This document shows positions 16,553-24,505 of a stretch of DNA of 64,000 nucleotides, piece by piece. The stretch's first letter is position 1, and each line of letters begins with the position of its first letter. A model generated the notes under the pieces. The model ran no database searches and had not been told where the DNA came from. It worked only from the letters and a program-made list of their open reading frames with translations. This DNA comes from Nitrososphaerota archaeon (lineage in GTDB: Archaea > Thermoproteota > Nitrososphaeria > Nitrososphaerales > UBA183): assembly GCA_029784825.1 (NCBI GenBank), contig JAFMAU010000001.1:60020-124019 (forward strand), read 5' to 3'. Made by a program: the position numbers and the translations under genes.

Positions 16553-17796
16553 TGGGTGTCCCCTGCTGCCGTGCGCCTCTCGATGGGCACGTAGGACGTC
16601 AGCTGGGGCCCTATGTAGTCCGAGATCGGCCTGATTATCCGGTTGTCCGCATACTGCTCGAGGACGTGGGCGAGCCACCCTGGGGCGCGCCCTACCGCGA
16701 AGACGGGGGTGAACAGGTAGCTCGGGATGCCGATGTGGTTCAGGGCAAGCCCCGAGTAGAGGTCGACGTTGGGGTAGAGGTTCTTCTCCTCACGGAGGAT
16801 GGCTTCGGTCCTCTCGATTATTTCGAGGGAAGCCTTCTCTTTGTCCGTCTGGACGAAGTGCTCCGCCATGTCCTTCAGGATCCGGGCCCTGGGGTCCATC
16901 GTCCTGTAGACGCGGTGCCCGAAGCCGTTGATCTTCGCCTTGGCCGTGAGCTTCCCGTGGATGTACGAATCGACCTTCGCCGGGCTCCCTATCTCGTTGG
17001 TCATCTCGACGACCTTTTCGTTGGCGCCCCCGTGCAGGGGGCCCTTGAGGGCGCCCACGGCGCCCGTAACCGCCGAGTAGATGTCGGACAGGGTAGAAGC
17101 GATGACTCTGGCGGTGAAGGTGGACGCGTTGAACTCGTGGTCAGCGTGGAGGATCAGGAGGACGTCCATCAGCCTCGTGTCTTCGTCCGGCGGGACTTCG
17201 CCCGTGACCATGTAGAGGAAGTTGGAGGCAAAGCTCAGATCGTCGCGCGGCAGGAGCATCTCCTGGTCGTGCTTGTGCCTGTGGATAGCGGCGACGACCG
17301 TCCCGACCTTGGACGCGATGGACATCGCCTTCTCCTGCTGGGTGTACATCGGGTCGTCGAAGATGCCCAGGGCGGCGACGCCGACCCGGAGGGCATCCAT
17401 GGTGTCGCAGTTGCGCGGAAGGGTCGAAAGGATGGAAGCGACCTCGCGAGGGATGGGCCGCTTGGCGGTCATTTCTTCGGTGAAGTGACCGAGCTCATTT
17501 ACAGTGGGGAGGTGCCCGTTCCAGAGCAGGTAGGTGGTCTCCTCCCACGTGGAGTGAGCTGCGAGCTCGGCTATGTCATACCCCCGGTAGAGCAGCCTGC
17601 CTTCTCGGCCGTCGATGTAGCAGATGGAGCTCTTCCCTGCGACGACGTCCTCCAGGCCCTTCGCCTGGGTGGTCAGGTGCTGGACGATCTGGTCCATGGT
17701 CTCCCCATACTTGCCCAGTGCGGCGAGCTTCGCCTGGTTCTCCTTTGATATCTTAATCGTCGTGAAGTCGACCTCCGGCTTTTGTGGCATTGGCAT
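16549..17796 (-). CDS. gltA: Citrate synthase
   Basis: 415 residues, full length for the archaeal/type I enzyme that condenses oxaloacetate and acetyl-CoA. Catalytic segments are LILHADHEFNASTFTARVIA (His), LKGPLHGGANEKVVEM (His) and INGFGHRVYRTMDPRA with the GHRVY motif. The catalytic Asp region is NVDLYSGLALNHIGIP. The N-terminus keeps the SSICYIDGREGRLLYRGYDI segment common to citrate and methylcitrate synthases, so 2-methylcitrate activity cannot be excluded. ATG 17796 lies 28 bp from a TATATA box. A CBS gene follows with overlapping codons. Confidence 0.95.
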   Translation of the reverse strand: MPMPQKPEVDFTTIKISKENQAKLAALGKYGETMDQIVQHLTTQAKGLEDVVAGKSSICYIDGREGRLLYRGYDIAELAAHSTWEETTYLLWNGHLPTVNELGHFTEEMTAKRPIPREVASILSTLPRNCDTMDALRVGVAALGIFDDPMYTQQEKAMSIASKVGTVVAAIHRHKHDQEMLLPRDDLSFASNFLYMVTGEVPPDEDTRLMDVLLILHADHEFNASTFTARVIASTLSDIYSAVTGAVGALKGPLHGGANEKVVEMTNEIGSPAKVDSYIHGKLTAKAKINGFGHRVYRTMDPRARILKDMAEHFVQTDKEKASLEIIERTEAILREEKNLYPNVDLYSGLALNHIGIPSYLFTPVFAVGRAPGWLAHVLEQYADNRIIRPISDYIGPQLTSYVPIERRTAAGDTH

Positions 17797-17821
17797 ACGG
17801 CATTATGGACATTATAGTGAT

Positions 17822-17827
17822 TATATA
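17822..17827 (-). promoter_or_regulatory. TATA box of the citrate synthase gene
   Basis: TATATA is centred 28 bp upstream of ATG 17796 on the minus strand. The palindromic core is 78 bp from the divergent reductase start, so it is not shared in this case. Confidence 0.6.
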
Positions 17828-17902
17828 CACTTTGCTTGAGATGGGTACTTCACCGGCGACAGATAAAAAGAGGGCTCGCGGAAGGCGCGAACGGGGAATC
17901 CA

Positions 17903-18913
17903 GTGACTCGCGTGGCGGTCGTCGGCACGGGCGTCGCAGGGGCGTACCTCCTGAACCGGCTCCCTGCGGGGGTCGAAGCGGAGGCGTTCGAGGCCAAGAG
18001 TGAGAAGAACTGGTACACCGTCTGCGCCTGGGGGACTAGCGAGCCGTTCATCTCGGACCTCGTCAAGGAGGCTGGGTTCAACTTCAGCGACTACGTCCTG
18101 CACAGGGGGAGGAAGATGAGGGTGGATCTGGGGGACGAGGAGCTGAGCATCAACCTCAAGGGGCTGGTGACCTACGACAAGCACAGGCTGACCGAGGACA
18201 TGCTGAAGGGGAAGAAGGTGCACTGGGGGGCCCAGATCAAGGAGGCGGGCGCCTTGAAGGACTTCGACGTGGTGGTCGACTGCACGGGGATGCACAGGTC
18301 CCTGCTCCCGAAGGTCCAGGACGACCTTCTGATCCCGTCCCTGGAGTATCAGGTGAAGTCGAAGGAGCTCCCATACGACGACTTCGTGATCAGGCCCTAC
18401 CCGGGGCTGACGGGGTACTGGTGGTGGTTCCCGCTCGGGGACGGCATGGGCCACGTCGGAGCCGGGGACCTCAAGGGGAGGTACCGCTACGAGCTCGACG
18501 AGTTCGTGAAGAAGTACCACTGCGAGGTGGTGAGGAGGATAGGGAGGCCGGTGAGGGTGACCCCACCGAGGTTCATGGAGCCTTTCTTCGACGGCAAGGT
18601 GGTCGGGGTGGGCGAGAGCATCGGCACGGTGTATCCGATGCTTGGGGAAGGGATCATCCCGAGCATGCAATGCGCCAACCTTTTCGTCGAGCACTTCGGT
18701 GACATGGAGGGGTACAGGAAGGCGGTCCTCGACCACTACTCGGTCTACGCCAAGGTGTACGAGTTCATCAAGGCCAAGGTGGAAGGCAGGTTCAGCCTGA
18801 TGAAGATGTGGCCCACCCTCCTCTCAATCTTCCTCTACATGAGGGGGAACACAAGACGCTACGGGCTCGAGACGAGGGTCTCCGACTTCTACAAGATCGC
18901 CACGAGGCTGTAG
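17903..18913 (+). CDS. FAD-dependent oxidoreductase of the geranylgeranyl reductase type
   Basis: 336 residues. It begins with the dinucleotide motif RVAVVGTGVAGAYLLNRL and later has FDVVVDCTGMHRSLLPK, TGYWWWFPLGDGMGHVGAGD and GVGESIGTVYPMLGEGIIPS, the FAD-binding arrangement of this superfamily. It is shorter than the homologue at 8537. The Cys in WYTVCAWGTSEPF matches a position often conserved in this family. The substrate is unknown; isoprenoid, quinone or other unsaturated lipids are possible. It is followed directly by an AlaX-like gene with no gap, so the two are probably one operon. The start is GTG 17903, preceded by a GGGGA motif. Confidence 0.78.
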   Translation: MTRVAVVGTGVAGAYLLNRLPAGVEAEAFEAKSEKNWYTVCAWGTSEPFISDLVKEAGFNFSDYVLHRGRKMRVDLGDEELSINLKGLVTYDKHRLTEDMLKGKKVHWGAQIKEAGALKDFDVVVDCTGMHRSLLPKVQDDLLIPSLEYQVKSKELPYDDFVIRPYPGLTGYWWWFPLGDGMGHVGAGDLKGRYRYELDEFVKKYHCEVVRRIGRPVRVTPPRFMEPFFDGKVVGVGESIGTVYPMLGEGIIPSMQCANLFVEHFGDMEGYRKAVLDHYSVYAKVYEFIKAKVEGRFSLMKMWPTLLSIFLYMRGNTRRYGLETRVSDFYKIATRL

Positions 18914-19366
18914 ATGAGCTCGGCAGAGCTGCGGACACATTCCGGGGTGCACATCCTCAAGGGGGCGGTCCAGAAGGTCCTAGGCGCCAAGTGGACCTCT
19001 TCTGTCTACGTGTCAGGGAGTCACGGGAGGCTCACCGTGCAGTTCGACAGGAAGCCGACGGACGAGGAGCTCGCGAAGGTCGAGGCTGCGGCCAACCAGA
19101 AGATAGCCGAGGGGGCGGAGGTCCTGGAGTTCGAGATGGAGAAGCAGGAGGCCGAAGGGCACTTCGGGGACGCCATCTACGACCTGTTCCCTGTGCCGAG
19201 CGACGTCACGATCCTCAGGATAGTCAGGATCCCTGACTGGAACGTCAACTGCTGCAACCAGAGCCACGTTGACTCGACGTCCGAGGTGGGGGAGATAAGG
19301 CTCGGCAAGCCGAGGTTCAGGAACTCGAGGAGGGAGTTGGAGATCGAGTTCGACCTCGCGGGGTAG
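18914..19366 (+). CDS. AlaX-like tRNA editing domain protein
   Basis: 150 residues, matching the stand-alone editing (SAD) domain of alanyl- and threonyl-tRNA synthetases. The first zinc motif HxxxH is in THSGVHILKGAVQKVLGAKW and the second, CxxxH, is in VNCCNQSHVDSTSEVGEIRL. AlaX proteins hydrolyse mischarged Ser- or Gly-tRNA-Ala. This one lacks the N-terminal glycine-rich barrel, so it is an AlaX-S-like minimal form. ATG 18914 follows the reductase stop immediately. A tRNA gene lies just downstream, though a functional link is unproven. Confidence 0.8.
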   Translation: MSSAELRTHSGVHILKGAVQKVLGAKWTSSVYVSGSHGRLTVQFDRKPTDEELAKVEAAANQKIAEGAEVLEFEMEKQEAEGHFGDAIYDLFPVPSDVTILRIVRIPDWNVNCCNQSHVDSTSEVGEIRLGKPRFRNSRRELEIEFDLAG

Positions 19367-19409
19367 CCGGGAACAGGTAATATCCTGGTTCTTTTCGGCT
19401 CGGGGAAGT

Positions 19410-19498
19410 GGGCCCGTAGCGCAGTACGGACAGCGCGGCAGAGCGACGCGCCGAGCCTCCTAAGCTGTAGGTCGTGCGTTCAAATCGCACCGGGCCCG
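19410..19498 (+). tRNA. tRNA-Arg (CCT), with a probable 14-nt intron in the anticodon stem
   Basis: Acceptor GGGCCCG (19410-19416) pairs with CGGGCCC (19491-19497). The D arm is GCGC/GCGC and the T arm GTGCG-TTCAAAT-CGCAC. The anticodon loop CTCCTAA (19457-19463) gives CCT. Its 3' stem GCTGT pairs with GCAGC only if 14 nt (19442-19455) are removed from the 5' stem strand, giving a normal 75-nt tRNA. The excised piece and its flanks can form GGC/GCC and GCG/CGC helices around 3-nt internal loops, roughly like an archaeal splice substrate. GTAATAT about 28 bp upstream is a plausible TATA box. Confidence 0.85.
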
Positions 19499-19534
19499 CT
19501 CTTCGCTTCGGACTCGGCTCCGCGACGTCAGAGG

Positions 19535-19930
19535 TCAGGCCTTGGACGCGACACCGGTGCTGCAGATGCGCCTCGCAGTCTGGTTCAGCGCGACCGCGGG
19601 ATAGTAGGTGCCGTTGACCAGGACTGCGCCCTGTCCGAGGAGGCAGAACGAGATGGAGCCCAAGGGGGAGGTCGAGTTGGTGGATGGCTGGAACCTCAGG
19701 GAGACGGTCTCGGTCACCGCTGGGCTCGCACCGAGGGCGACAACCGGAGCGAAGAAGACGAACCCGCCCAGCACTATGACGAGGCAGGCCAGGGCAGAGA
19801 CGCGCTTGGCGTTTGTGGCGAGCGACCTTTCCAACCTGGGGTTGGAGCACGCTTCGCAGTCTCCGCACAGGCATCCCGTCCGGCACACGGAGCACGAGCA
19901 GGTCGCAGCGAGCTGCTGGAAAACCTTCAT
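19535..19930 (-). CDS. Small membrane protein with a Cys-rich N-terminus
   Basis: 131 residues. Residues 11-28 contain seven Cys in the order CSCSVCRTGCLCGDCEAC, which looks like a metal-binding (zinc or iron-sulfur) cluster. One hydrophobic helix follows (ALACLVIVLGGFVFFAPVVA). The remaining 60 residues would be outside the cell and include three N-glycosylation sequons and two Cys. No family is recognised. The Cys cluster is predicted on the cytoplasmic side, giving a possible sensor or anchor layout. ATG 19930 is used. It is convergent with the tRNA-Arg gene. Confidence 0.6.
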   Translation of the reverse strand: MKVFQQLAATCSCSVCRTGCLCGDCEACSNPRLERSLATNAKRVSALACLVIVLGGFVFFAPVVALGASPAVTETVSLRFQPSTNSTSPLGSISFCLLGQGAVLVNGTYYPAVALNQTARRICSTGVASKA

Positions 19931-20084
19931 TCACTTGTCACCCTTCTACTCCAGGCCTCGACGGAGTCGAATCTATGCCTTTCGGGGACATGTGAGCGCG
20001 AACAGGATACGGTTTCAGCGAGCATCCTCCAAGACAGGATCGTCCGCCCCCATCTTAAATCAGGGAGGATGTCAAGGAAAGTAG

Positions 20085-21404
20085 TTGGATGAATCTAGGG
20101 AGGAGACCACCGGAGGCTCCCTCCGGAAGGTCATAACGGTCCGCCACGCCGTCGCCATCTACGTGAGCTCTGTGCTTGGAGCGGGGATCCTCGTCACCCC
20201 GGGGCTCGCCGCCAAAGCCGCTGGGGCCGGTTCCCTGTTCGCGTGGGGTTTCCTCGCGCTCGCGAGCTACCCTTTCGCCTACACCTTCTCCAGCCTCTCG
20301 GCGCGCAGGCCGGAGTCCGGAGGGATCTACTCGTTCTCCAAGGAGGCGTTCGGCCACGGGGCCAGCGCGATGACAGCCTGGCTCTTCGTCGCGTGGGTGG
20401 TGCTCGGGGCTCCCGCGATAACCCTGGCGGCGGGGAACTACTTGGCCTACGCTTTCCCGATCTCCGGACCGGGGGTCTTCCTGGTAGCCGTAGCGATCAT
20501 GGCCCTCGCCTACGGGGTCAACCTGAGGGGGATCAGGCTCAGCGGAAGGGTGCAGATAGTGGTGGTCGCGACGACAGTCGGCATACTCATCATGGGAGTG
20601 GCGGCTTCAACCCCCGGAGTCAGGGCCTCGAACTTCTCTCCGTTGCTCCCGAACGGGATCGCCTCAGTAGGGGTGGCATCCGCGCTTGTCGTCTGGTCAT
20701 TCCTTGGATACGAGAACGTCTCAAACATCGCAGAGGAGTTCAAAGACCCGGCGAAGGACTTCGGCCGCAGTGTCACCATAAGCGTCGTCCTCATCGGGGC
20801 GCTCTACCTGGCCGTGGCCGCGACGGTCGTCGGCACTGGAGCCTACACGGCCGGGGGGGTCACCCCCTTCGCCGATATGATGTCCAGCGTCTTCGGCGCC
20901 TATGGAGGGGCGGCGGTGTCGCTGCTCGCCGTCATCATCATCTTCTCCACATTGAACGCGTACACGGCAGGGATGGGGAGGGTGGTGTACGCCGCAGCCC
21001 TGGACGGCAACCTCCCGAGATTCCTGGGCACCCTGGACCCGAAGACTGGCGTCCCCCGGAGGGCCCTCGTGGCGCTCTTCGTGCTGGTCATGGCGAACCT
21101 GGTCGTCTACTACCTGGCCAACGTGGACGTGCAGACGGCCTTCCTGGCCACGAGCGGCGCGGCGATCCTGACGTACATCATCGGGTCTGCCGCAGGCGCG
21201 AAGCTGCTGAGGGCCCGTGGGCCTCTGAAGTTCCTCCCATGGATCTCGCTGGCCATCTCCCTTGCGATACTCCCGTTCATAGGGACGCTGCTCGTGGCGA
21301 GCGTTCCTGTGGCTGCACTGGGCTTCCTCTACGGATACGTGCGCTCGCGTCAGAAGCCTGCGGGGATCCCGTCCCCCCGGAAGTCGCAGACTGCCTTCCT
21401 GTAG
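20085..21404 (+). CDS. APC superfamily amino acid permease
   Basis: 439 residues with about 12 hydrophobic helices. The N-terminal signature VSSVLGAGILVTPGLAAKAA contains the unwound Gly-rich segment of TM1 of APC transporters. ESGGIYSFSKEAFGHGASAM and VWSFLGYENVSNIAEEFKDP (the consensus TM6 region) are also typical. The start is TTG 20085, with CTTAAATC about 27 bp upstream as TATA box. Its 3' end overlaps the convergent gamma-glutamyltransferase gene by 55 bp. Uptake of an amino acid released by that enzyme is plausible but not shown. Confidence 0.88.
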   Translation: MDESREETTGGSLRKVITVRHAVAIYVSSVLGAGILVTPGLAAKAAGAGSLFAWGFLALASYPFAYTFSSLSARRPESGGIYSFSKEAFGHGASAMTAWLFVAWVVLGAPAITLAAGNYLAYAFPISGPGVFLVAVAIMALAYGVNLRGIRLSGRVQIVVVATTVGILIMGVAASTPGVRASNFSPLLPNGIASVGVASALVVWSFLGYENVSNIAEEFKDPAKDFGRSVTISVVLIGALYLAVAATVVGTGAYTAGGVTPFADMMSSVFGAYGGAAVSLLAVIIIFSTLNAYTAGMGRVVYAAALDGNLPRFLGTLDPKTGVPRRALVALFVLVMANLVVYYLANVDVQTAFLATSGAAILTYIIGSAAGAKLLRARGPLKFLPWISLAISLAILPFIGTLLVASVPVAALGFLYGYVRSRQKPAGIPSPRKSQTAFL

Positions 21405-22858
21405 TGGTCACCGAGCTCGACCGCCTGGCATACGCCGGTGCGGCCAGGCAGGGGGAGGCTCTGGACGTCGAAGGAGCCGGAGGTCGGGAGCTCGTATCCC
21501 TGTTCGACGAGAAGGTTTCTTCCGCCCCCCCAAAGGAACCTCGGGTGGGCTACGTTCTGCTCCGCGGGCATCGAGTAGTCGACCGCGTTGGTCACGAAGA
21601 GGGCGTGCTGCGTGGGGCGGTAGTCTGCCCCGCTTGCCCCTATCGAGAGGAAAGGCCGCCCGTCCCGCTCGAGGATCAGGGTCGAGAGGGTGTGCAGGGG
21701 CCTCTTGCGAGGCTCCACCTTGTTCGGCCCCTCCTTGCTGAATCCCGACCCCCGGTTGTTCAGCGCGATCCCGCACTCCGGCACGAAGACCCGCGAGCCG
21801 AAGTGCTGGAAGAGGCTCTGGATCCCCGAGACGACGTTCCCTTCGGCGTCTGCTATTGAGAAAGTGGTGGTGTCCCCTTCCCTGACAGGGCTCTGCGGCT
21901 GAGGGGCCGCCCCTTCGACGTCGAGGAAGGACTCCATGTCGATGTCACCGAAGCGGGGGTCACCTAGCATCATGTCCCTCCTCGCGTAGGCGGGGAGGAC
22001 CGCCCTCATGGTGCGCTCTATCCTTTCACTGGAGAGAGGGCTGGCTTCCGAAAGGCGCCCGAGCGAGAGCAACCTCAGGATGAGGAGGCTCGTCGCACCC
22101 ATGCTGTTCGGGGGCACCTCGTACACCTTCGTCCCGCGATAGTCGAGGGTCAACGGGGCCACCCATTCGGGCTTGAAGTCGCTGAAGTCAGAGCGCTTGC
22201 AGGGAACCCCCAGCGACTCGAGGGTGGAAGCCATCTTCTCTGCGGGCCAGCCCGAATAGAAAGCGTCAGGGCCAGAATCGGCCACTTCGGATATCACCCG
22301 GCCGAGCGCCTCTTGCCTGATCCACTCTCCGGGGACGGTCGGCTTCCCGCTGGGAGCGAAGACCTCCCTCGCTTCCTTTGAGAGGTCGGCGTAGGCGCCC
22401 GCAACCGACCTGCAGAGGGCCTCGCCGGCGGGGAAGCCCCGTGAAGCGAGCTCGATAGGTGCCCTCAGGAGGTCCTTGAACTCGGCGCTCCCCAGCTTCC
22501 TGTGCATCTCCCATACGCCTGCCACGTATCCAGGAACTACGCAGGTGAAGGGGCCGAACTGCGGTATCTTCCCGGAACCCTTGGACATGACCAGGTCGAG
22601 GGTCAGGCCGGATGGAGCCCAGCCGCTGCCGTTCAGGCAGTGGACTTTTCCCGTCCTGGCTTCGTAGAACACCCCGAAGAAGTCCCCCCCGATCCCCCCG
22701 GCTGGGTGGAACGCCACGGTCAGCGCGAAGCTCGTCGCGACTGCGGCGTCGAAGGCGTTTCCTCCTCTCCTCAGAACGTCGTATCCAGCGAGCGATGCCA
22801 GAGGCTGCTCGCTCGCCACTGCGGCGTGTTCGCCCAGAAGAACTCTGCTGAGTGTCAA
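21350..22858 (-). CDS. ggt: Gamma-glutamyltransferase family protein
   Basis: About 502 residues of the Ntn-hydrolase GGT family. Conserved parts include SEQPLASLAGYDVLRRGGNA, FDAAVATSFALTVAFHPAGG and GIGGDFFGVFY in the large half. The autoprocessing site is VREGDTTTFSIADAEGNVVS, where a Thr becomes the new N-terminal nucleophile. ALNNRGSGFS matches the substrate-binding segment. It would cleave or transfer gamma-glutamyl groups. No signal peptide is seen, so it is probably cytoplasmic. TTG 22858 overlaps the stop of the upstream GNAT gene (TTGA). The much longer open frame to 23605 is not coding for this protein. Confidence 0.9.
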   Translation of the reverse strand: MTLSRVLLGEHAAVASEQPLASLAGYDVLRRGGNAFDAAVATSFALTVAFHPAGGIGGDFFGVFYEARTGKVHCLNGSGWAPSGLTLDLVMSKGSGKIPQFGPFTCVVPGYVAGVWEMHRKLGSAEFKDLLRAPIELASRGFPAGEALCRSVAGAYADLSKEAREVFAPSGKPTVPGEWIRQEALGRVISEVADSGPDAFYSGWPAEKMASTLESLGVPCKRSDFSDFKPEWVAPLTLDYRGTKVYEVPPNSMGATSLLILRLLSLGRLSEASPLSSERIERTMRAVLPAYARRDMMLGDPRFGDIDMESFLDVEGAAPQPQSPVREGDTTTFSIADAEGNVVSGIQSLFQHFGSRVFVPECGIALNNRGSGFSKEGPNKVEPRKRPLHTLSTLILERDGRPFLSIGASGADYRPTQHALFVTNAVDYSMPAEQNVAHPRFLWGGGRNLLVEQGYELPTSGSFDVQSLPLPGRTGVCQAVELGDHYRKAVCDFRGDGIPAGF

Positions 22859-23469
22859 ACCTGCTGCTCGCCCCTCCTTCTTCCACCCCTCCCCAGGTCG
22901 AGGGAGTATATCCAACTTCGCTTTCCGAGGGGCCGGACGCGGATGAACCCTTCTCGCTCGAACAGGTGGGGTGTCCCCGCCCAGAGGAATGTCGCTTTGG
23001 ATTCCCCTTCGACGGGGTACGCTTCGACCGTCTTCACCTTCAGTTTCTTCATGGCCCTGACTGACTCCGAGACCGCGAGCCTCGCCAGACCCGACCCCCG
23101 GTGGCCGGGCGCGATGAAGATGCACGTGATCCTCCAGGGGTTGTCCGCAGTCGGGGAGTACCCCTTCTTCCCGTCGACACGGCGGAGCTCCTCCTTCGGA
23201 CCGAACTGGCACCAGCCCACCGGGTCGTCCCCACAATACACGATGGTCCCGTGGGCCCCGCCTCCGTCGACGAGCGCATGCTTTGCCGACCTGTTCCGCC
23301 CGTAGGCCTTGGCGTCGAACGTCCCTGTGCTGTGGAAGAACATGCACCAGCAACCTCCCCAGACGCCCCCGTTCGAGGCGAAGAGCCTCTCGAAGTCGGG
23401 CCAGGTCTCGGCCGACAGCTGGGAGGATGAGGCTATGCCGTGGTCGTGCTGGTTCTCCGGGCGCCTCAC
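22855..23469 (-). CDS. GNAT acetyltransferase, coupled to ggt
   Basis: 204 residues. The acetyl-CoA site is visible as RITCIFIAPGHRGSGLARLA, a variant of the Q/RxxGxG/A loop. Other segments are GGCWCMFFHSTGTF, DDPVGWCQFGPKEEL and the C-terminal HLFEREGFIRVRPLGKRSW. A paralogue with the same GGCWCM and VGWCQFGP motifs is encoded at 61131-61721. Substrate unknown. GTG 23469 lies 26 bp from a TATAAATA box at 23491-23498 on the minus strand, and the ggt start overlaps its stop. Confidence 0.82.
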   Translation of the reverse strand: MRRPENQHDHGIASSSQLSAETWPDFERLFASNGGVWGGCWCMFFHSTGTFDAKAYGRNRSAKHALVDGGGAHGTIVYCGDDPVGWCQFGPKEELRRVDGKKGYSPTADNPWRITCIFIAPGHRGSGLARLAVSESVRAMKKLKVKTVEAYPVEGESKATFLWAGTPHLFEREGFIRVRPLGKRSWIYSLDLGRGGRRRGEQQV

Positions 23470-23490
23470 GGAGTCCCCTGCCCGGGAATC

Positions 23491-23515
23491 TATTTATAGA
23501 ACGAACGGCGTATAC
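23491..23515. promoter_or_regulatory. Back-to-back TATA boxes of divergent genes
   Basis: TATAAATA on the minus strand (23491-23498) is 26 bp from GTG 23469. GTATAC (23510-23515) is about 23 bp from the plus-strand TTG 23535. Here two separate boxes serve the divergent pair, unlike the shared boxes at 10039, 25381 and 26810. Confidence 0.5.
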
Positions 23516-23534
23516 AACCATCAGGAGATATCTG

Positions 23535-24203
23535 TTGAGCCAGTCGGAGCTTGACGCGGTGCTCGGGACCGTCGAGAACCCCATCAGGCGGAGAATCATC
23601 GCCAAGATCAGCGAAGAGCCGAACTATCAGCTCCAGCTGTCGAAGGAGCTCGACATCAGCCAGCAGCTCGTCGCCAAGCACCTGATCACGATGGAGGACG
23701 CGGGCCTGGTGAGCACCGTGTCCCAGGACAGCCCGCGGGGGCCGCAAAGGAAGGAGTACCTCCTGAAGAAGAGCGTGTCGGTCACGCTCGACCTCGCGCC
23801 GAACCTGTTCAGGGCGAGGATATTCTCGTTCGGGGCGTTGCCGGGAGTCCAGGAGACGGATGATCACGCCCAGGTCATGACCCAGATCAGTGAAATGCTC
23901 AGGTATCCGGACGCGGCTTCGAGGATAAGGCCTCTGACCCGCGTGGTCGCCGAGGTGGACAGGAAGCTCAAGGAGATGGAGGAGCAGCGAGCTGTGCTGC
24001 TTTACCTCCGGAGCCTGGCCCTTAGAGAGGCCGCGAAGGTCTCAACCGCTCTGCCGAGCGGGGACAGAAGAAAGGTCCTGAGGTATCTGATGAGAGAAGA
24101 GGGGAGCGGGATGGCCGCCATCAGTTCCTCGCTGGGCATCGAAAGAGAGGTAGTCTGGGACGTACTGGACGAGATAGAGAAGGAACTCGCTGCCTCGGAT
24201 TAA
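23535..24203 (+). CDS. ArsR-like winged-helix transcriptional regulator
   Basis: About 222 residues. The N-terminal winged helix is clear: VLGTVENPIRRRIIAKISEE, LQLSKELDISQQLVAKHLIT and MEDAGLVSTVSQDSPRGPQR, then KEYLLKKSVSVTLDLAPNLF, a pattern common to archaeal ArsR-type regulators. The C-terminal half is helical and ends with another possible HTH (RKVLRYLMREEGSGMAAISS). TTG 23535 is preferred; the upstream part of the open frame overlaps the divergent GNAT gene. It may control the GNAT-ggt operon. Confidence 0.8.
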   Translation: MSQSELDAVLGTVENPIRRRIIAKISEEPNYQLQLSKELDISQQLVAKHLITMEDAGLVSTVSQDSPRGPQRKEYLLKKSVSVTLDLAPNLFRARIFSFGALPGVQETDDHAQVMTQISEMLRYPDAASRIRPLTRVVAEVDRKLKEMEEQRAVLLYLRSLALREAAKVSTALPSGDRRKVLRYLMREEGSGMAAISSSLGIEREVVWDVLDEIEKELAASD

Positions 24204-24228
24204 AAAGGGAGAGAGGAGCGGAGCTCCT

Positions 24229-24405
24229 CTACATTCCTATATTCGGGAAGGACGCCTGCGGAACGCCAAGCTGGCCCTGGAGGGTCTTGATTCGGGTCGC
24301 GTATTCCTTCATTCGGGCGTTGTCGCCCTGGACTTTCGCGATCCGGTACCCCTTCCATGCCTTGCGGAGGGCGCCCCAGACTTGTCCCTTTTGATATTCT
24401 GTCAT
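24229..24405 (-). CDS. Small basic protein, 58 residues
   Basis: An open frame from ATG 24405 to TAG 24229 encodes 58 residues starting MTEYQKGQVWGALRKAWKGY and ending QASFPNIGM. The composition is basic and helical with regularly spaced aromatics, and third positions are mostly G or C. It fills a gap that otherwise has no gene, convergent with the regulator. A GC-rich inverted repeat GAGGAGC-GGAGCTCCTC follows the stop. No family is recognised; a nucleic-acid-binding role would fit the charge but is only a guess. Confidence 0.5.
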   Translation of the reverse strand: MTEYQKGQVWGALRKAWKGYRIAKVQGDNARMKEYATRIKTLQGQLGVPQASFPNIGM

Positions 24406-24470
24406 CGCGTTTCGACCTGTGCCATTTCAATGCCCGTCCGGTATTTTGCGAGTGGGGTCTATTCGAGTTG

Positions 24471-24491
24471 AGCCTCTAATCAACGGAGGCT
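24471..24491. terminator. Inverted repeat after proline dehydrogenase
   Basis: AGCCTC (24471-24476) and GAGGCT (24486-24491) form a 6-bp stem with a 9-nt loop just downstream of the minus-strand proline dehydrogenase stop at 24506. It may serve as a terminator; there is no long T-run. Confidence 0.35.
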
Positions 24492-24505
24492 ACCCGTGGA
24501 AGGGC

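Noticed and set aside
19428..19468. Alternative tRNA-Arg fold pairing ACAGC with GCTGT and a 22-nt insert in the loop
   Set aside because: It destroys the D stem; the fold with a 14-nt intron keeps all four arms.
22859..23605. N-terminal extension of the gamma-glutamyltransferase frame to 751 residues
   Set aside because: The extra part runs through the GNAT gene in another frame; TTG 22858 overlapping that stop gives the normal family length.
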